Source: a bacterium (GTDB lineage: Bacteria > Planctomycetota > Planctomycetia > Pirellulales > Pirellulaceae). Taken from it: a stretch of DNA of 64,000 nt. Both the position numbers and the translations under genes were made by a program. The notes below the pieces were generated by a model. That model was not told the origin of the DNA. It ran no database searches and was given only the letters and a program-made list of their open reading frames with translations. The stretch covers positions 1-64,000 of the forward strand of contig WGNR01000005.1 of the NCBI GenBank assembly GCA_016124445.1. Reading direction: 5' to 3'. Shown here piece by piece: positions 9,141-18,022 of the stretch. Numbering within the stretch: the stretch's first letter is position 1; every line of letters begins with the position of its first letter.

Positions 9141-10061
9141 ATGGGGAAATTCGAGGCCAATTTGGCGAGTGCGCCATATTTGTCGGCTGACTCGAACGTC
9201 CGCCAGGACAGCGAGATCGCCGCTGCGCGTGTGGTGCCTGATCCGATGGCATCGTTGCTAGCGCACGTGGAACCTCGATGCTTGGTGACCCATGTCAATC
9301 TCTTTAGCGACGATCAGCCTAGGCAATGGTCATCGCATAGTGCGTCGTTTCACTACGTACTTGAGGGGTCATGTGACGTCGATGCCCCGTTAGAGCCGGG
9401 TATCTGTCTCAAGGCCGGCGATTTTCTTACGCTATCCGGGTCAGGCAATTACACCGCGAAAGCAAATACGTGGCCTTGCCGAATGCTTTCGGGTGATATC
9501 AAGTCGAATGGGTTTGATATCACTCCACTGCTTCCGACTTCGCCAACGATTCACCAGCCAACGCCGGATTGCTGCGATACGTTGTTGGCCCAAATGCTCC
9601 CCCTGGTAACCGATACTTTGCGAAGCAATCAAGAAGGGGGAATCGCGGTCGTGAACCTGATGCTATCCGTGGTGGTATTAGAATCAATTCGCGAACGCTT
9701 ACTGAACATGCCGCTCGGTTCGATCGGCTGGGTTCAAGCGTTTCAAGATGACGACCTTGGCAAAGTGCTCTCCGCGATGCTTCAAAACCCAGAGCTTTCC
9801 TGGACTGTCGAGAAACTTGCAGAAGCAGGCTGCATGTCTCGATCGACATTCGCTCGGCGATTTCGCGAAATCGTTGGGGAATCGCCAATCGACGTACTGA
9901 CCACCATCCGCATGCAAACCGCGATCGATCTCTTGCCAACTTCACTGAGCTTGAAAGCTATCTCGCAAAAGTCAGGCTACCGCTCCCTCTCGGCGTTTAC
10001 GAACGCGTTCCGTAAAAGATTCGGCATTACTCCAACGCAGTTTCGGAGTGAAAACTCGTAA
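9141..10061 (+). CDS. AraC-family transcriptional regulator with cupin N-domain
   Basis: A protein of up to 306 residues. The N-terminal two thirds match the AraC-binding/cupin-6 type (PRCLVTHVNLFSD, SASFHYVLEGSCDV, GDFLTLSGSGNYT), which usually senses a small ligand. The C-terminal third is a double helix-turn-helix: WTVEKLAEAGCMSRSTFARRF for the first, LKAISQKSGYRSLSAFTNAF for the second, ending RKRFGITPTQFR. The start is uncertain. ATG 9141 has GAGG very close, while homologs as I remember them begin near the DPMASLLAHVEPR segment at about 9240. It is convergent with the membrane protein gene at 10131-11819; its target is not evident from the neighbours. Confidence 0.85.
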   Translation: MGKFEANLASAPYLSADSNVRQDSEIAAARVVPDPMASLLAHVEPRCLVTHVNLFSDDQPRQWSSHSASFHYVLEGSCDVDAPLEPGICLKAGDFLTLSGSGNYTAKANTWPCRMLSGDIKSNGFDITPLLPTSPTIHQPTPDCCDTLLAQMLPLVTDTLRSNQEGGIAVVNLMLSVVVLESIRERLLNMPLGSIGWVQAFQDDDLGKVLSAMLQNPELSWTVEKLAEAGCMSRSTFARRFREIVGESPIDVLTTIRMQTAIDLLPTSLSLKAISQKSGYRSLSAFTNAFRKRFGITPTQFRSENS

Positions 10062-10130
10062 AGTAAGTTTAGTCGTCGCTTAAAGGATATGTGCTCGGTT
10101 GCCCAATTAGGCGATCCGGGGATATTGCTT

Positions 10131-11819
10131 TCACATTGACTTCTGTTCGAGATCACTTTCGTGATCAACTCCTTGCCGCCACTGTTCGGGTGCCGAGATT
10201 GCGGCCTGCTCATTGGCAAGCTGTTGTTTCTTTTCAAACTTGTAGACCAGATATAGCATCGCAACGAATCCCATGCCCATCGTGACCATTCCGACCGCGG
10301 TAGCCGTCGTTTTGCCAACGCCACCAAGGGGGAGAACTCCAATTAGGAGAAATCCAATCGCAATGCCCCCAAACCCTAACAGGGCGGCAGGAATAGGAAA
10401 GGGTCGCATTTTGGCCAGGCGTAATTCTTTCCTCCCTTCTTTAGGAATGCCGAAACGGACCAACAGCCAAACAAATACCAGGCACGCGGGGGGCACGAAG
10501 GCCTTCCATTGGTTGAACCATACCCCAATCGTTAATGCGATTAAGAAAGCCATCGGAATGACTACGACCGCCACCCGATCGTATCGCTGTCGAGTGACGG
10601 TATAGAAATCGGATGCAGGATGAACGCGTTCCCGGAATGACGTGCCATCCCTCAGCGGCAAGGCCACCGTGTGACAGAACATGGGCCACCCCTCTTGGAC
10701 CGACTCCGGTACAATTCCTCGCAGCAACTCGATGATCCGCAACTGGTCCTCTTTCGAATAATTGGACCAATACAGTCGAAGCTTCTGATCTGGGCAACGA
10801 AAGAAAATGCTGTCGGCGAAGCCTGTCCACGTCAGGCTTTCCAGCTGGGACACGTCAAACTGGTGATCCTGCCATATCGACCGTAACGAAATCCTGGTTC
10901 CGTCGATGGTCAGCCGTTCTACATAGCATCCGACCCATGAGTAGATCGACAAAACAAACATGGTCCCCCAGAAAGGCACCATCGTGAGGAGAACGGCGAC
11001 CAAGTTCACCTTTCCCGATTCATCGAAAAATGCAAGGCAAATGCAAAGAATCATCTGTGAAAGAAAGAACATGGCACAGAAAGGCCATAGATACTTGAGC
11101 GAGGTCTTTACACGAAAAGTTTCAGGCATCTCCGCCGGCTCCTGCAAATCGAGGATCGCGACGCTTCCGAAGAACCAACCATAACAACAGGCCCGTAGGG
11201 ATTGCCAATCCAAAGACCGCCGCCGAAAGGTACAGCGGCAATAATGAAGTCCGACGGATGACTTGGCCGGGGTCACATCGAAAACAAACTGATTGCCCTG
11301 ACGCATGCACGAGGTGAGCGTCATAGAACCCGGGTCGAAAGAAAGCGACTCCCAATCATTTCGCGCAGGCAAGCACATCTCTTCCATCGAAAGAAGATTG
11401 ATATTGGAATACGACGCTAACAGATTTCCATTCGAATAGAAAGTGGCAACGTGGCCGCCATGTCCACTCCAATCTGACCACCCCTCGTCGGCGACGATAA
11501 GATACTGCCCGTTTGGCCCGATGAAGAATTCGTGCGTCTTGTCATGAAAGGGGACCGTCCAAATAGGAGTCGTACTTCCATCGTTGGGATAGAGCCCACT
11601 TTGCCGGTAGATCGAACGGATCCACAGGATCTCTTCGAACTCGGAGCATGAGCGACCGTACCGCTCGTTGACGTACGTTGGCCCAATCATGACGAGAACG
11701 AATCGGCCATCCTCCGAGACTTGCTTCCACGAGGATTCATCCGGCAACGCGGCTTCGGTAACCTCAGGCACCAAAGCGAGCAGGAAGCAAAGGAGCACGA
11801 ATTGGCAGATGGTTTGCAT
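10131..11819 (-). CDS. Multi-pass membrane protein with secreted N-domain, local double frameshift suspected
   Basis: The 562-codon frame starts at ATG 11819 behind AAGAGG. It has a signal peptide (FVLLCFLLALVPEVTEA), an exported domain of about 170 residues with beta-propeller-like strands (SEDGRFVLVMIG, PNGQYLIVADEG), and then several transmembrane segments (LWPFCAMFFLSQMILCICLA, VAVLLTMVPFWGTMFVLSIY, VVVIPMAFLIALTIGVWF, others). Between about 11150 and 11272 this frame turns Cys/Arg-rich and unnatural. In that interval another minus-strand frame instead gives a good membrane helix followed by RKRRD. Two compensating indels would restore it. Function is unknown and no family is recognised. 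Confidence 0.65.
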   Translation of the reverse strand: MQTICQFVLLCFLLALVPEVTEAALPDESSWKQVSEDGRFVLVMIGPTYVNERYGRSCSEFEEILWIRSIYRQSGLYPNDGSTTPIWTVPFHDKTHEFFIGPNGQYLIVADEGWSDWSGHGGHVATFYSNGNLLASYSNINLLSMEEMCLPARNDWESLSFDPGSMTLTSCMRQGNQFVFDVTPAKSSVGLHYCRCTFRRRSLDWQSLRACCYGWFFGSVAILDLQEPAEMPETFRVKTSLKYLWPFCAMFFLSQMILCICLAFFDESGKVNLVAVLLTMVPFWGTMFVLSIYSWVGCYVERLTIDGTRISLRSIWQDHQFDVSQLESLTWTGFADSIFFRCPDQKLRLYWSNYSKEDQLRIIELLRGIVPESVQEGWPMFCHTVALPLRDGTSFRERVHPASDFYTVTRQRYDRVAVVVIPMAFLIALTIGVWFNQWKAFVPPACLVFVWLLVRFGIPKEGRKELRLAKMRPFPIPAALLGFGGIAIGFLLIGVLPLGGVGKTTATAVGMVTMGMGFVAMLYLVYKFEKKQQLANEQAAISAPEQWRQGVDHESDLEQKSM

Positions 11820-12009
11820 GACACCTCTTGCCGTTAGTCACGAAGCTGAAAGCCAGGGTATTTATCCTGCTTGCCTCTATGCTGGATTGCGTGCCTCAAG
11901 AATACCCAGGTCTTTTTCCCGATTTCTCAATGGAATCAGTGTATATTGAATCACCTATAACGCCTCGAAATTGGTCAACAAAGCAGCAAGTACGAGGGTT
12001 CTCCAAGTC

Positions 12010-12900
12010 ATGTCCCAACCGAGACCAGGTACTTTAGATTCTGGAACCGTGTTGCTGTTTCTTCACATTCCCAAGTGTGGAGGCACCACGTTTGGTTCTT
12101 GGCTGTATGAAGCGGCTGGCAAGAGCAGCCCGGTTGCCATCGACAAGTGGTACAACCATGGCGTTCTTTACCATCCCGCTGGATTCGCCGACGAAGGCCT
12201 CGCCAAGGATGACGATGTGATTAAAAATGCCTTGGCGGATCCTAACCTCCGTGCCGTGACGGGGCATTTTGATTTCGGCTTCCATCGACAACTCCGCCAG
12301 GAATTCGGATACGCGACCATTCTCCGCGATCCATTGGCGAGAGTCCGCTCACTATTCAATTTCCAGAAGTTCAATCAAGACAAGTGGGGTTCTTTATCTG
12401 AAGCCACGATCGACCGCGAAAGCAGCATTATCGATTTCGTTCAGCAGCCCCCCTACCCCGAAATTGACAATGGCATGGTACGGAGACTTTCGGGAATTGG
12501 ACGCGAACGTGAAATCGGTAAATGCGATGAAGCCATGCTCGATTCCGCCGTCAACAATCTGCGCAAACACTTTCGCGTGATCGGCTTGGTCGAGTACTAC
12601 GACGAGAGCCTGGTCATGATTGGCGATGCATTCGGACTTGGCGAATTGCCGCTTTACTACCCACAGAATGTCTTAGCCAAGCGAACTGGTGATGCCGACT
12701 TGGATACCGACGATCAAAATGCGATCGCGGAAACCAATGCACTGGACATGGCTTTGTATCGCGTTGCCGCAGAGCTTTGCGAGGAGCAAATGCAGAAGGG
12801 AGGCCAGGCCTTCCAGGATCGCGTGAAAGGGTTTAAAGACCGAAAGACGAAGTGGCTCGATGAGCTCGGAGACGAGAGCCTCCCAGAACATCTCCGCTAG
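12010..12900 (+). CDS. Sulfotransferase-family protein
   Basis: A 296-residue protein starting at ATG 12010; an in-frame TTG at 11971 is less likely. It should transfer sulfate from PAPS to a carbohydrate or other acceptor. The 5'-phosphosulfate loop is seen as LFLHIPKCGGTTFGSWL near residue 20. The 3'-phosphate site is ATILRDPLARVRSLFNFQKF near residue 105, with the usual RDP-x-x-R-x-x-S. The length and motif spacing fit the Sulfotransfer_2 group of Golgi-type enzymes, which is abundant in marine planctomycetes. There is no signal peptide or membrane anchor. The gene stands alone, so the acceptor is unknown. Confidence 0.85.
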   Translation: MSQPRPGTLDSGTVLLFLHIPKCGGTTFGSWLYEAAGKSSPVAIDKWYNHGVLYHPAGFADEGLAKDDDVIKNALADPNLRAVTGHFDFGFHRQLRQEFGYATILRDPLARVRSLFNFQKFNQDKWGSLSEATIDRESSIIDFVQQPPYPEIDNGMVRRLSGIGREREIGKCDEAMLDSAVNNLRKHFRVIGLVEYYDESLVMIGDAFGLGELPLYYPQNVLAKRTGDADLDTDDQNAIAETNALDMALYRVAAELCEEQMQKGGQAFQDRVKGFKDRKTKWLDELGDESLPEHLR

Positions 12901-13132
12901 CGAGGTTTGATCATTAGGCTGGGTTTTCAACCAACCTGAATGGGGTAGCCAATCGCTTCGGCATCGTCCCGAAGCTTCATTCGAGTTCCCCCATCTCCCG
13001 CTTGAAAACCGATTCCGCCGCAAGGATACTAGGGTTACTTTCCTTTCTGTCGCTGCTAGTCGTCCTTCCCCTGCGTTTCAGCATCGCCTTCCCCCTCATT
13101 TCCTACTGACGAAGCAATTCGGAGCACCGATC

Positions 13133-14164
13133 ATGCGTCTTCTCTCCATTTCCCTGGCATTGGTCTTCTCGTTTGGCACCGCCCTATCGTTATTTGCCGC
13201 CGACAAACAGCAACCGGTTCGGATGGGCTGCGGGGCGATGACCTTTGATACGGTGCCAGGCTGGGGTCTGCGGCCTGACGGCAGTTCGGCCATCGGCTCC
13301 ACCCATGGTTCCGTGGTGATCGACAAGGCAGGCAACATCTACACCAGTGCGAAAGAAGGCGTGTTTGTCTTCTCGCCCGACGGCAAGGTGATCCACAGCT
13401 ATCTGGGCAAGGACTACTCCAACATTCACGACATGGAGATCCGTGACGAAGAAGGAGGCGAGTTCATTTACGGTGCGCGGAATAATGATGCCGAAGGGAT
13501 TAAGTTCAGTACCAGCACCGGTGACATAGTTTTGCGATTGAAGCTGCCTGAGGAAGCAGGGCTGGGCAAAATCAAATTCAATCCCACGGCCATCACCGTC
13601 GCCGACAATGGCGATATCTTTCTGTCCAACGGTTACGCCAGCAACCATATCTTCAAGTACGACAAGAATGGCAAGTACCTGATGCACTTCGGCGAGAAGG
13701 GGAACGGGATGAAGCAGTTCAACACGGCTCATGGCATGACGCTCGACAAGCGTTACGAACCGAACCGCTTGTTGATCTGCGACCGCAATCATCAGCCGAA
13801 GGGGCGACTGCTGCACTACACCCTTGATGGTGAATTCATCGAAGAGGTCATCACCGGTCTCGGCATGCCCACTTCGGTTGCTATCCAAGGCGACTTTGTT
13901 TCCGTTCCCGATTTGCACGGGCGACTGGTGATCTTGGACAAGAACAACACAATCATCGCCGTCTTGGGCAACAATCCTGATCCCGCCAAAGGACGCAGTT
14001 TCAAGGTCCCGCAGGCTCAATGGGTGGAAGGCGTCTTCAGCGGAACCCACGGATCGTATTGGGACGCGGAAGGCAATCTTTACGTTCAAGACTGGAACAT
14101 CGATGGCCGCATCATGAAGCTGGTTCGGGTCAAGCCGGAATCAGAAGCACCAGCGACGAAATAG
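13133..14164 (+). CDS. Secreted NHL-repeat beta-propeller protein
   Basis: A 343-residue protein with an N-terminal signal peptide (LLSISLALVFSFGTALSLFAA). The body is a series of NHL-type blades: GSVVIDKAGNIYTS, NPTAITVADNGDIFLSNGY, NTAHGMTLDKRYEPNRLLI, GMPTSVAIQGDFVSVPD and GTHGSYWDAEGNLYVQDW, each followed by a K/R-x-x-x-x-G strand. It resembles the lyase half of peptidylglycine alpha-amidating enzymes and related six-bladed propellers. Enzyme activity is not proven here; many such planctomycete proteins are binding scaffolds. It should act in the periplasm or outside the cell. It stands alone. Confidence 0.8.
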   Translation: MRLLSISLALVFSFGTALSLFAADKQQPVRMGCGAMTFDTVPGWGLRPDGSSAIGSTHGSVVIDKAGNIYTSAKEGVFVFSPDGKVIHSYLGKDYSNIHDMEIRDEEGGEFIYGARNNDAEGIKFSTSTGDIVLRLKLPEEAGLGKIKFNPTAITVADNGDIFLSNGYASNHIFKYDKNGKYLMHFGEKGNGMKQFNTAHGMTLDKRYEPNRLLICDRNHQPKGRLLHYTLDGEFIEEVITGLGMPTSVAIQGDFVSVPDLHGRLVILDKNNTIIAVLGNNPDPAKGRSFKVPQAQWVEGVFSGTHGSYWDAEGNLYVQDWNIDGRIMKLVRVKPESEAPATK

Positions 14165-14177
14165 TCAGCTCCTCAAA

Positions 14178-14204
14178 AGCGGCTTGGCATTTGTCAAGCC
14201 GCTT
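14178..14204. terminator. Hairpin between convergent genes, possible terminator
   Basis: A 9-bp stem, AGCGGCTTG paired with CAAGCCGCT, around a short loop. On the minus strand it is followed by a short TTTT run, so it could end the cupin transcript. On the plus strand it has no T tract but directly follows the NHL gene. Confidence 0.5.
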
Positions 14205-14260
14205 GGCAGATAACTGGGGTGGAACGTTGTGATCGGCCAGGACAACAACCGTCTGACCAA

Positions 14261-14818
14261 TTACGTCTTGTCGCTTGACTCGTCAGCAGGCAGTTTGAAT
14301 CCCAGCAGCCTGCCGAAACGCGCCATGAAGCTCATCAGCCAGCGCGGCGGCTTAACGGAGATGATTTCCTGCGGGTATTTGCAAAACAGCATCGAGAGAA
14401 GAATGACGGACCTTAATCCCTTGGGAGGAAACGTCACGCTTCCCGAGACAGCAAGACGGCGTAACCCACCAAAGAATTGCTCGAACTGCTGAGCAGGTCG
14501 GTGCACATTGATCAGCCTGACCTCGGCACCGCTACCGTTCTTGAGCGTATGGGGCGTGCCTGGGGGTACGGTTGCCGACTCGCCTGCTTCCAGCTTTCTC
14601 CATTGGCCGCCGACGCAAACATCCAACGTCCCGGCTACCACTTCGTACACTTCTTCCGCAGCCGGATGAATATGCAGCGGGGGCGACTCAAATTCTGGAG
14701 CCAGAACGTTAATGGCCTCGAAGAATTCGCCTGACGTATCCGCCGTCGATTTCGTGATCTCCCACTTCATCCCCAGCGGACCGAAGTCCCAAACCCGATC
14801 CTCGTTGACAGCGTCCAT
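14261..14818 (-). CDS. Cupin-domain protein
   Basis: A 185-residue single-domain cupin with a C-terminal extension. Motif 1 is PPLHIHPAAEEVYEVVAGTL (metal-type His-x-His-...-Glu) and motif 2 is GESATVPPGTPHTLKN with the second His. A metal site is therefore likely. The last 60 residues include a helical, hydrophobic region around VILLSMLFCKY and PRWLMSFMARFGRLLG that may associate with the membrane. Such stand-alone cupins can be dioxygenases, isomerases or sensors, and the reaction cannot be told. It is convergent with the NHL gene. Confidence 0.75.
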   Translation of the reverse strand: MDAVNEDRVWDFGPLGMKWEITKSTADTSGEFFEAINVLAPEFESPPLHIHPAAEEVYEVVAGTLDVCVGGQWRKLEAGESATVPPGTPHTLKNGSGAEVRLINVHRPAQQFEQFFGGLRRLAVSGSVTFPPKGLRSVILLSMLFCKYPQEIISVKPPRWLMSFMARFGRLLGFKLPADESSDKT

Positions 14819-14954
14819 TTCGTTCCTTTGTCATGATGTATTGCGATGGTGGGTGAACGTTGAAATTGCGGGCAAGTTGAGCACAGCCTCAAAGACCATC
14901 TTCCCACCACTTGGTGTCACGGCCGAGATTCGGAGTGGCACCTTGCCATGGGCT

Positions 14955-15335
14955 TTACTTATGATTGCGGCCGAGTGATTCTGCGACGCCGATAACCGCA
15001 AAAGCACGCAGACTAGTATCCTTGATCGTATCACAATACGCGACAGCAGCGGCCAGGGAATCATTCATGGCAGCCTGGAACCCTTGTTTGCGAAATGCCT
15101 CGGCACCTGGGATGTGAGCTTCCAATGCCTTGGCGTAGTCCACAAGAGGGAAGCACCACCCACGTGCCGTACTACGCATGCCGCGTTGCAGATACGAAGC
15201 CAATTGGTTGGTACCTCTTACCAGCGATGAAAGCAATTCCCCCCATCGGTCGAACCACGAGCAGGTCGTCCAGTCCGCTGTGCTTAAATCTTCGAAGCCG
15301 TAGGAGGCGCGAGCCAGTGCCGCTTCTTCGACCAA
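14955..15335 (-). CDS. Short ORF overlapping the large helical protein gene, or its shifted 3' end
   Basis: A 126-codon frame opens with TTG at 15335 and has no ribosome binding site that I can see. Its protein sequence (VEEAALARASYGFEDLSTAD, WCFPLVDYAKALEAHIPGAE) is natural-looking and alpha-helical. It overlaps the last 52 bases of the large minus-strand gene ending at 15284. Two readings are possible: it is the true C-terminus of that gene after a single-base frameshift near 15330, or it is a separate coupled gene. No domain is recognised. Confidence 0.45.
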   Translation of the reverse strand: MVEEAALARASYGFEDLSTADWTTCSWFDRWGELLSSLVRGTNQLASYLQRGMRSTARGWCFPLVDYAKALEAHIPGAEAFRKQGFQAAMNDSLAAAVAYCDTIKDTSLRAFAVIGVAESLGRNHK

Positions 15336-17674
15336 CCGAGAAAACGCCGAGCCGCAGATGATGGCTGCTGGACATCAGGAATCTTCTTTCCCTCAGCGGC
15401 CAGCAAAAGCCCGTTGAAAGCAGGACGAAATCGCGTGACGAACTCAGGCGATTGTGACTCTAGGTAACTCTGAAGTCCCTGGAGCGTCTCCTTCAACTCG
15501 CTCTCTGACAGCAGCGAAAGGAAAAAAATCATTTGACGCCACGCATAGGCCGTGTTCTTCAACATGACGATCTGAGCATGCCGCCGGTCGATCTTCATTT
15601 GCTGACGACGGCAAATCCATTGGAAGCAATCAATGATCATCCCAGGGAGTCGCCCGTGCAACTGGTGCGTTAGACTCATTCCATCGAACAATACAGCCAG
15701 GTTCTGGGTCGTAAGAATCTGCTGTTGCTCGATGATCATTCCGTTGGTGGCCGGGTCCCAAGTACCCAGTTTCACCCCGGCGCGAGAGGCACATAGCTCG
15801 GCGAAACCATTTGATTGCCGGGCTTGCCGAAGCCAACTGAAGCGTTGACGAGTTTCCCCCTCGGACATTTGGCTGATTTTGTCGAAGTCAATGTCGTAGT
15901 ACGTCTGGTACAGCGAACCTTCGAGCATACTCGCCGCTTGCTTGGCCGCCGCGACAAACTTGTCCGAGAATTGCCCCATGAAGATGTCGGCAGCGACTTC
16001 GTCGACGATCGGCAGTTTCAGATCGGCCGTCTTGGCCAAGGCGCGGACTTCCTGCAAAAGCTTGTTAGGCAATATAGCGTAAGGAAACGACACGAGCGTC
16101 AACGAAACGACTTCCTGCAGTGCCTGGCTGGCAAGGTCGCGTTGCGAAACGTTCTGGATTCGAAATCGATCGATGGCGGCAACCCAGGGAAGTTCTTCCA
16201 GCTGAACTTGCTTTTCGAGGTTCAACAACAAAAGCGAGCGACGACGGCGAAACGCGCGGTAAATCGCGGCATACAACTGGCGAAGCGAGGGATCAGTGAT
16301 CCCGGCCGCGCGCAATTGAGACGTCATTTGCGGCAAAACCTTGGCCAGCACCTCGCCAGATGTAATCAACCCGCGAGCAACCAGTTCCGCGACCGTCTGG
16401 TTCAAACAACGCTCCAACTTTCGCTGAATCGACTTGGGAATCTGCGTGGCGGCCGGCAGCGCAAACTTCGTCGCTTCCTCGGTATCAACTGGGGATTGAA
16501 GATGCCCAACCTCATCAAGCCCTTCCGACGGATCGTGGTCATTCAAACGGGCCAACACCACTTTCGCGATCTCATGGTGCAGCGGACTGCGAACGTACTC
16601 GCGTTGCTGACTTCGGAATCTGCGGCACTCGTCGGAATTCGGAGCACCTCGCTTCGCCGCGTAACAATCAAGGATGAACTTGATCTGCGTGATCTGGCGG
16701 TCGTTGAGCGCACGCTCGACCGCCAAACTTAGAAAGCGGCGGAGTTGGGCGGCATGTCCTTTCGCACGATGGGGCTTAGCGCACAGACGATGCTGTTGTC
16801 GCAGCTGCTCGTACTCGTCAAGCAGCACGGCGGCCCGGTCGTTCCAGTCCTCCGGAAAAGTCGCGTATGGCCGGTCATCAACGATCGTTTCCCAGAACAT
16901 GCCGATCAGGCGGTCGTAATAGGGCGCCCAGATTTCGATCGCTTCTTTTTGGGCAAGCACCTGCCGGTTCGGCTTGATCTTCTCGAGCGAGAACGTGGTT
17001 TCTTTTACCGTTTGGACATGCACGCGCGATCCAAACTGGCGAGGTTGCTCCAGCCGCATTGGGTAAAAGCGTAGCGAAGCGAAATAAGAAGCAATCTCAT
17101 CGAGCAGAGCCTGAGCTTCGGTCGTGTGTCCATGTTCGACCAACCAGGCCACGACCAACAAGGCCCCCTCTTCAGGCACCGAAATGTCGTAACATCCGCT
17201 ACTCAAACGTGCCTGGAGCTCCGCGAGACCTTCGTCGGTAAGGCAAGACGCATTCAGAAATCGCCGCGTCTCCGACTCCTTCACGTCAGGAAAACTCTGC
17301 ATCCGGGCACGCTCATCGTCGGTAAGTTCTCCTCCGGCTAGCGCGTTGCCGGTCGCGAAACCGCCCGTGACGACTTCCAGGGTAACCCACGCCGGCAGAT
17401 CGCCCACCGGGGTCCGCGATCCATAAGCAACGGAACCGGAAATGAAGTTCTGCAGAACGGCCTGCCATTTGGCGGCCTTCTCCAGCGCACGCTGCCGCGT
17501 CGCTTGATCTTCATGCTCGCTGCTGGTGGTGATCGCCTTGCCAAGCTGAAAGGCCGCGTAGCCTGAGTTCACTTGGGGCGTGCCATCCTCTTGGTTCTGC
17601 ATTTCCTCACCATCGACCATGTGCCAAAACCTGCCTGGGTGCGGGGACGAATAAGCGTCCAATTCAGTTTTCAT
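15284..17674 (-). CDS. Large alpha-helical protein of unknown function
   Basis: A 796-residue frame read from ATG 17674. The upstream open frame to 17836 is only the reverse complement overlap of a tRNA gene and is excluded. The protein is rich in helices with no signal peptide or clear membrane segment. Segments such as RRFLNASCLTDEGLAELQAR, IEIWAPYYDRLIGMFWET and LEQLHGRLPGMII-like stretches give no known domain to me. The start codon has no obvious Shine-Dalgarno; a Met 18 codons further in is an alternative. The 3' end is doubtful because the overlapping frame at 14955-15335 could be its real C-terminus. It lies directly downstream of the tRNA gene on the same strand. Confidence 0.6.
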   Translation of the reverse strand: MKTELDAYSSPHPGRFWHMVDGEEMQNQEDGTPQVNSGYAAFQLGKAITTSSEHEDQATRQRALEKAAKWQAVLQNFISGSVAYGSRTPVGDLPAWVTLEVVTGGFATGNALAGGELTDDERARMQSFPDVKESETRRFLNASCLTDEGLAELQARLSSGCYDISVPEEGALLVVAWLVEHGHTTEAQALLDEIASYFASLRFYPMRLEQPRQFGSRVHVQTVKETTFSLEKIKPNRQVLAQKEAIEIWAPYYDRLIGMFWETIVDDRPYATFPEDWNDRAAVLLDEYEQLRQQHRLCAKPHRAKGHAAQLRRFLSLAVERALNDRQITQIKFILDCYAAKRGAPNSDECRRFRSQQREYVRSPLHHEIAKVVLARLNDHDPSEGLDEVGHLQSPVDTEEATKFALPAATQIPKSIQRKLERCLNQTVAELVARGLITSGEVLAKVLPQMTSQLRAAGITDPSLRQLYAAIYRAFRRRRSLLLLNLEKQVQLEELPWVAAIDRFRIQNVSQRDLASQALQEVVSLTLVSFPYAILPNKLLQEVRALAKTADLKLPIVDEVAADIFMGQFSDKFVAAAKQAASMLEGSLYQTYYDIDFDKISQMSEGETRQRFSWLRQARQSNGFAELCASRAGVKLGTWDPATNGMIIEQQQILTTQNLAVLFDGMSLTHQLHGRLPGMIIDCFQWICRRQQMKIDRRHAQIVMLKNTAYAWRQMIFFLSLLSESELKETLQGLQSYLESQSPEFVTRFRPAFNGLLLAAEGKKIPDVQQPSSAARRFLGWSKKRHWLAPPTASKI

Positions 17675-17718
17675 CCGAAAACACGGAAGGAGATCCTGAA
17701 TCGAAGTTCGCTTGAAAG

Positions 17719-17790
17719 GTCCAGGGGCTGGATTCGAACCAGCGCCCACTCGGTAAGAAGCCGAGTACTCTACCGCTGAGCTACCCTGGA
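17719..17790 (-). tRNA. tRNA with UCU anticodon (Arg?), atypical
   Basis: A full cloverleaf of 72 bases on the minus strand. The acceptor TCCAGGG pairs with CCCTGGA, the D arm is GCTC/GAGT with AGCGGTA loop, and the anticodon stem is CTCGG/CCGAG. The T arm is GCTGG/CCAGC with loop TTCGAAT. The 7-base anticodon loop is CTTCTTA, placing UCU at positions 34-36, which would read AGA (Arg). Two features are odd: position 37 is U, where a purine is nearly universal, and the discriminator base is C. No CCA end is encoded. The tRNA fold is firm; the amino-acid identity is not. Confidence 0.8.
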
Positions 17791-18022
17791 ATGATTTTGG
17801 ACGGTCGCGCGTGATCACCCACATAGGAATGACCAATCCATAATATTACCAAGGAGTGATACGGAGTCGAAGAAGTTCGGGCAACGGGACATGAATTGTT
17901 GGGTATTGATGCAACAACGACCAAGCGAGGCAATCGACTAACATTCGGCCAGAAGGGTCAAACCACCAGAATTAAAGACGTACAAGCCATCCACCGGACA
18001 TGCGTTGGAACCCCATGGTTCT

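Noticed and set aside
13190..14089. 299-codon open frame on the minus strand
   Set aside because: It is antisense to the NHL-repeat gene, which has a signal peptide and clear blades.
15815..16732. 305-codon open frame on the plus strand
   Set aside because: It is antisense to the large helical protein gene, has a composition shaped by the other strand, and shows no domain.
17675..17836. N-terminal extension of the large helical protein
   Set aside because: This stretch is the tRNA gene and its flank read as protein.
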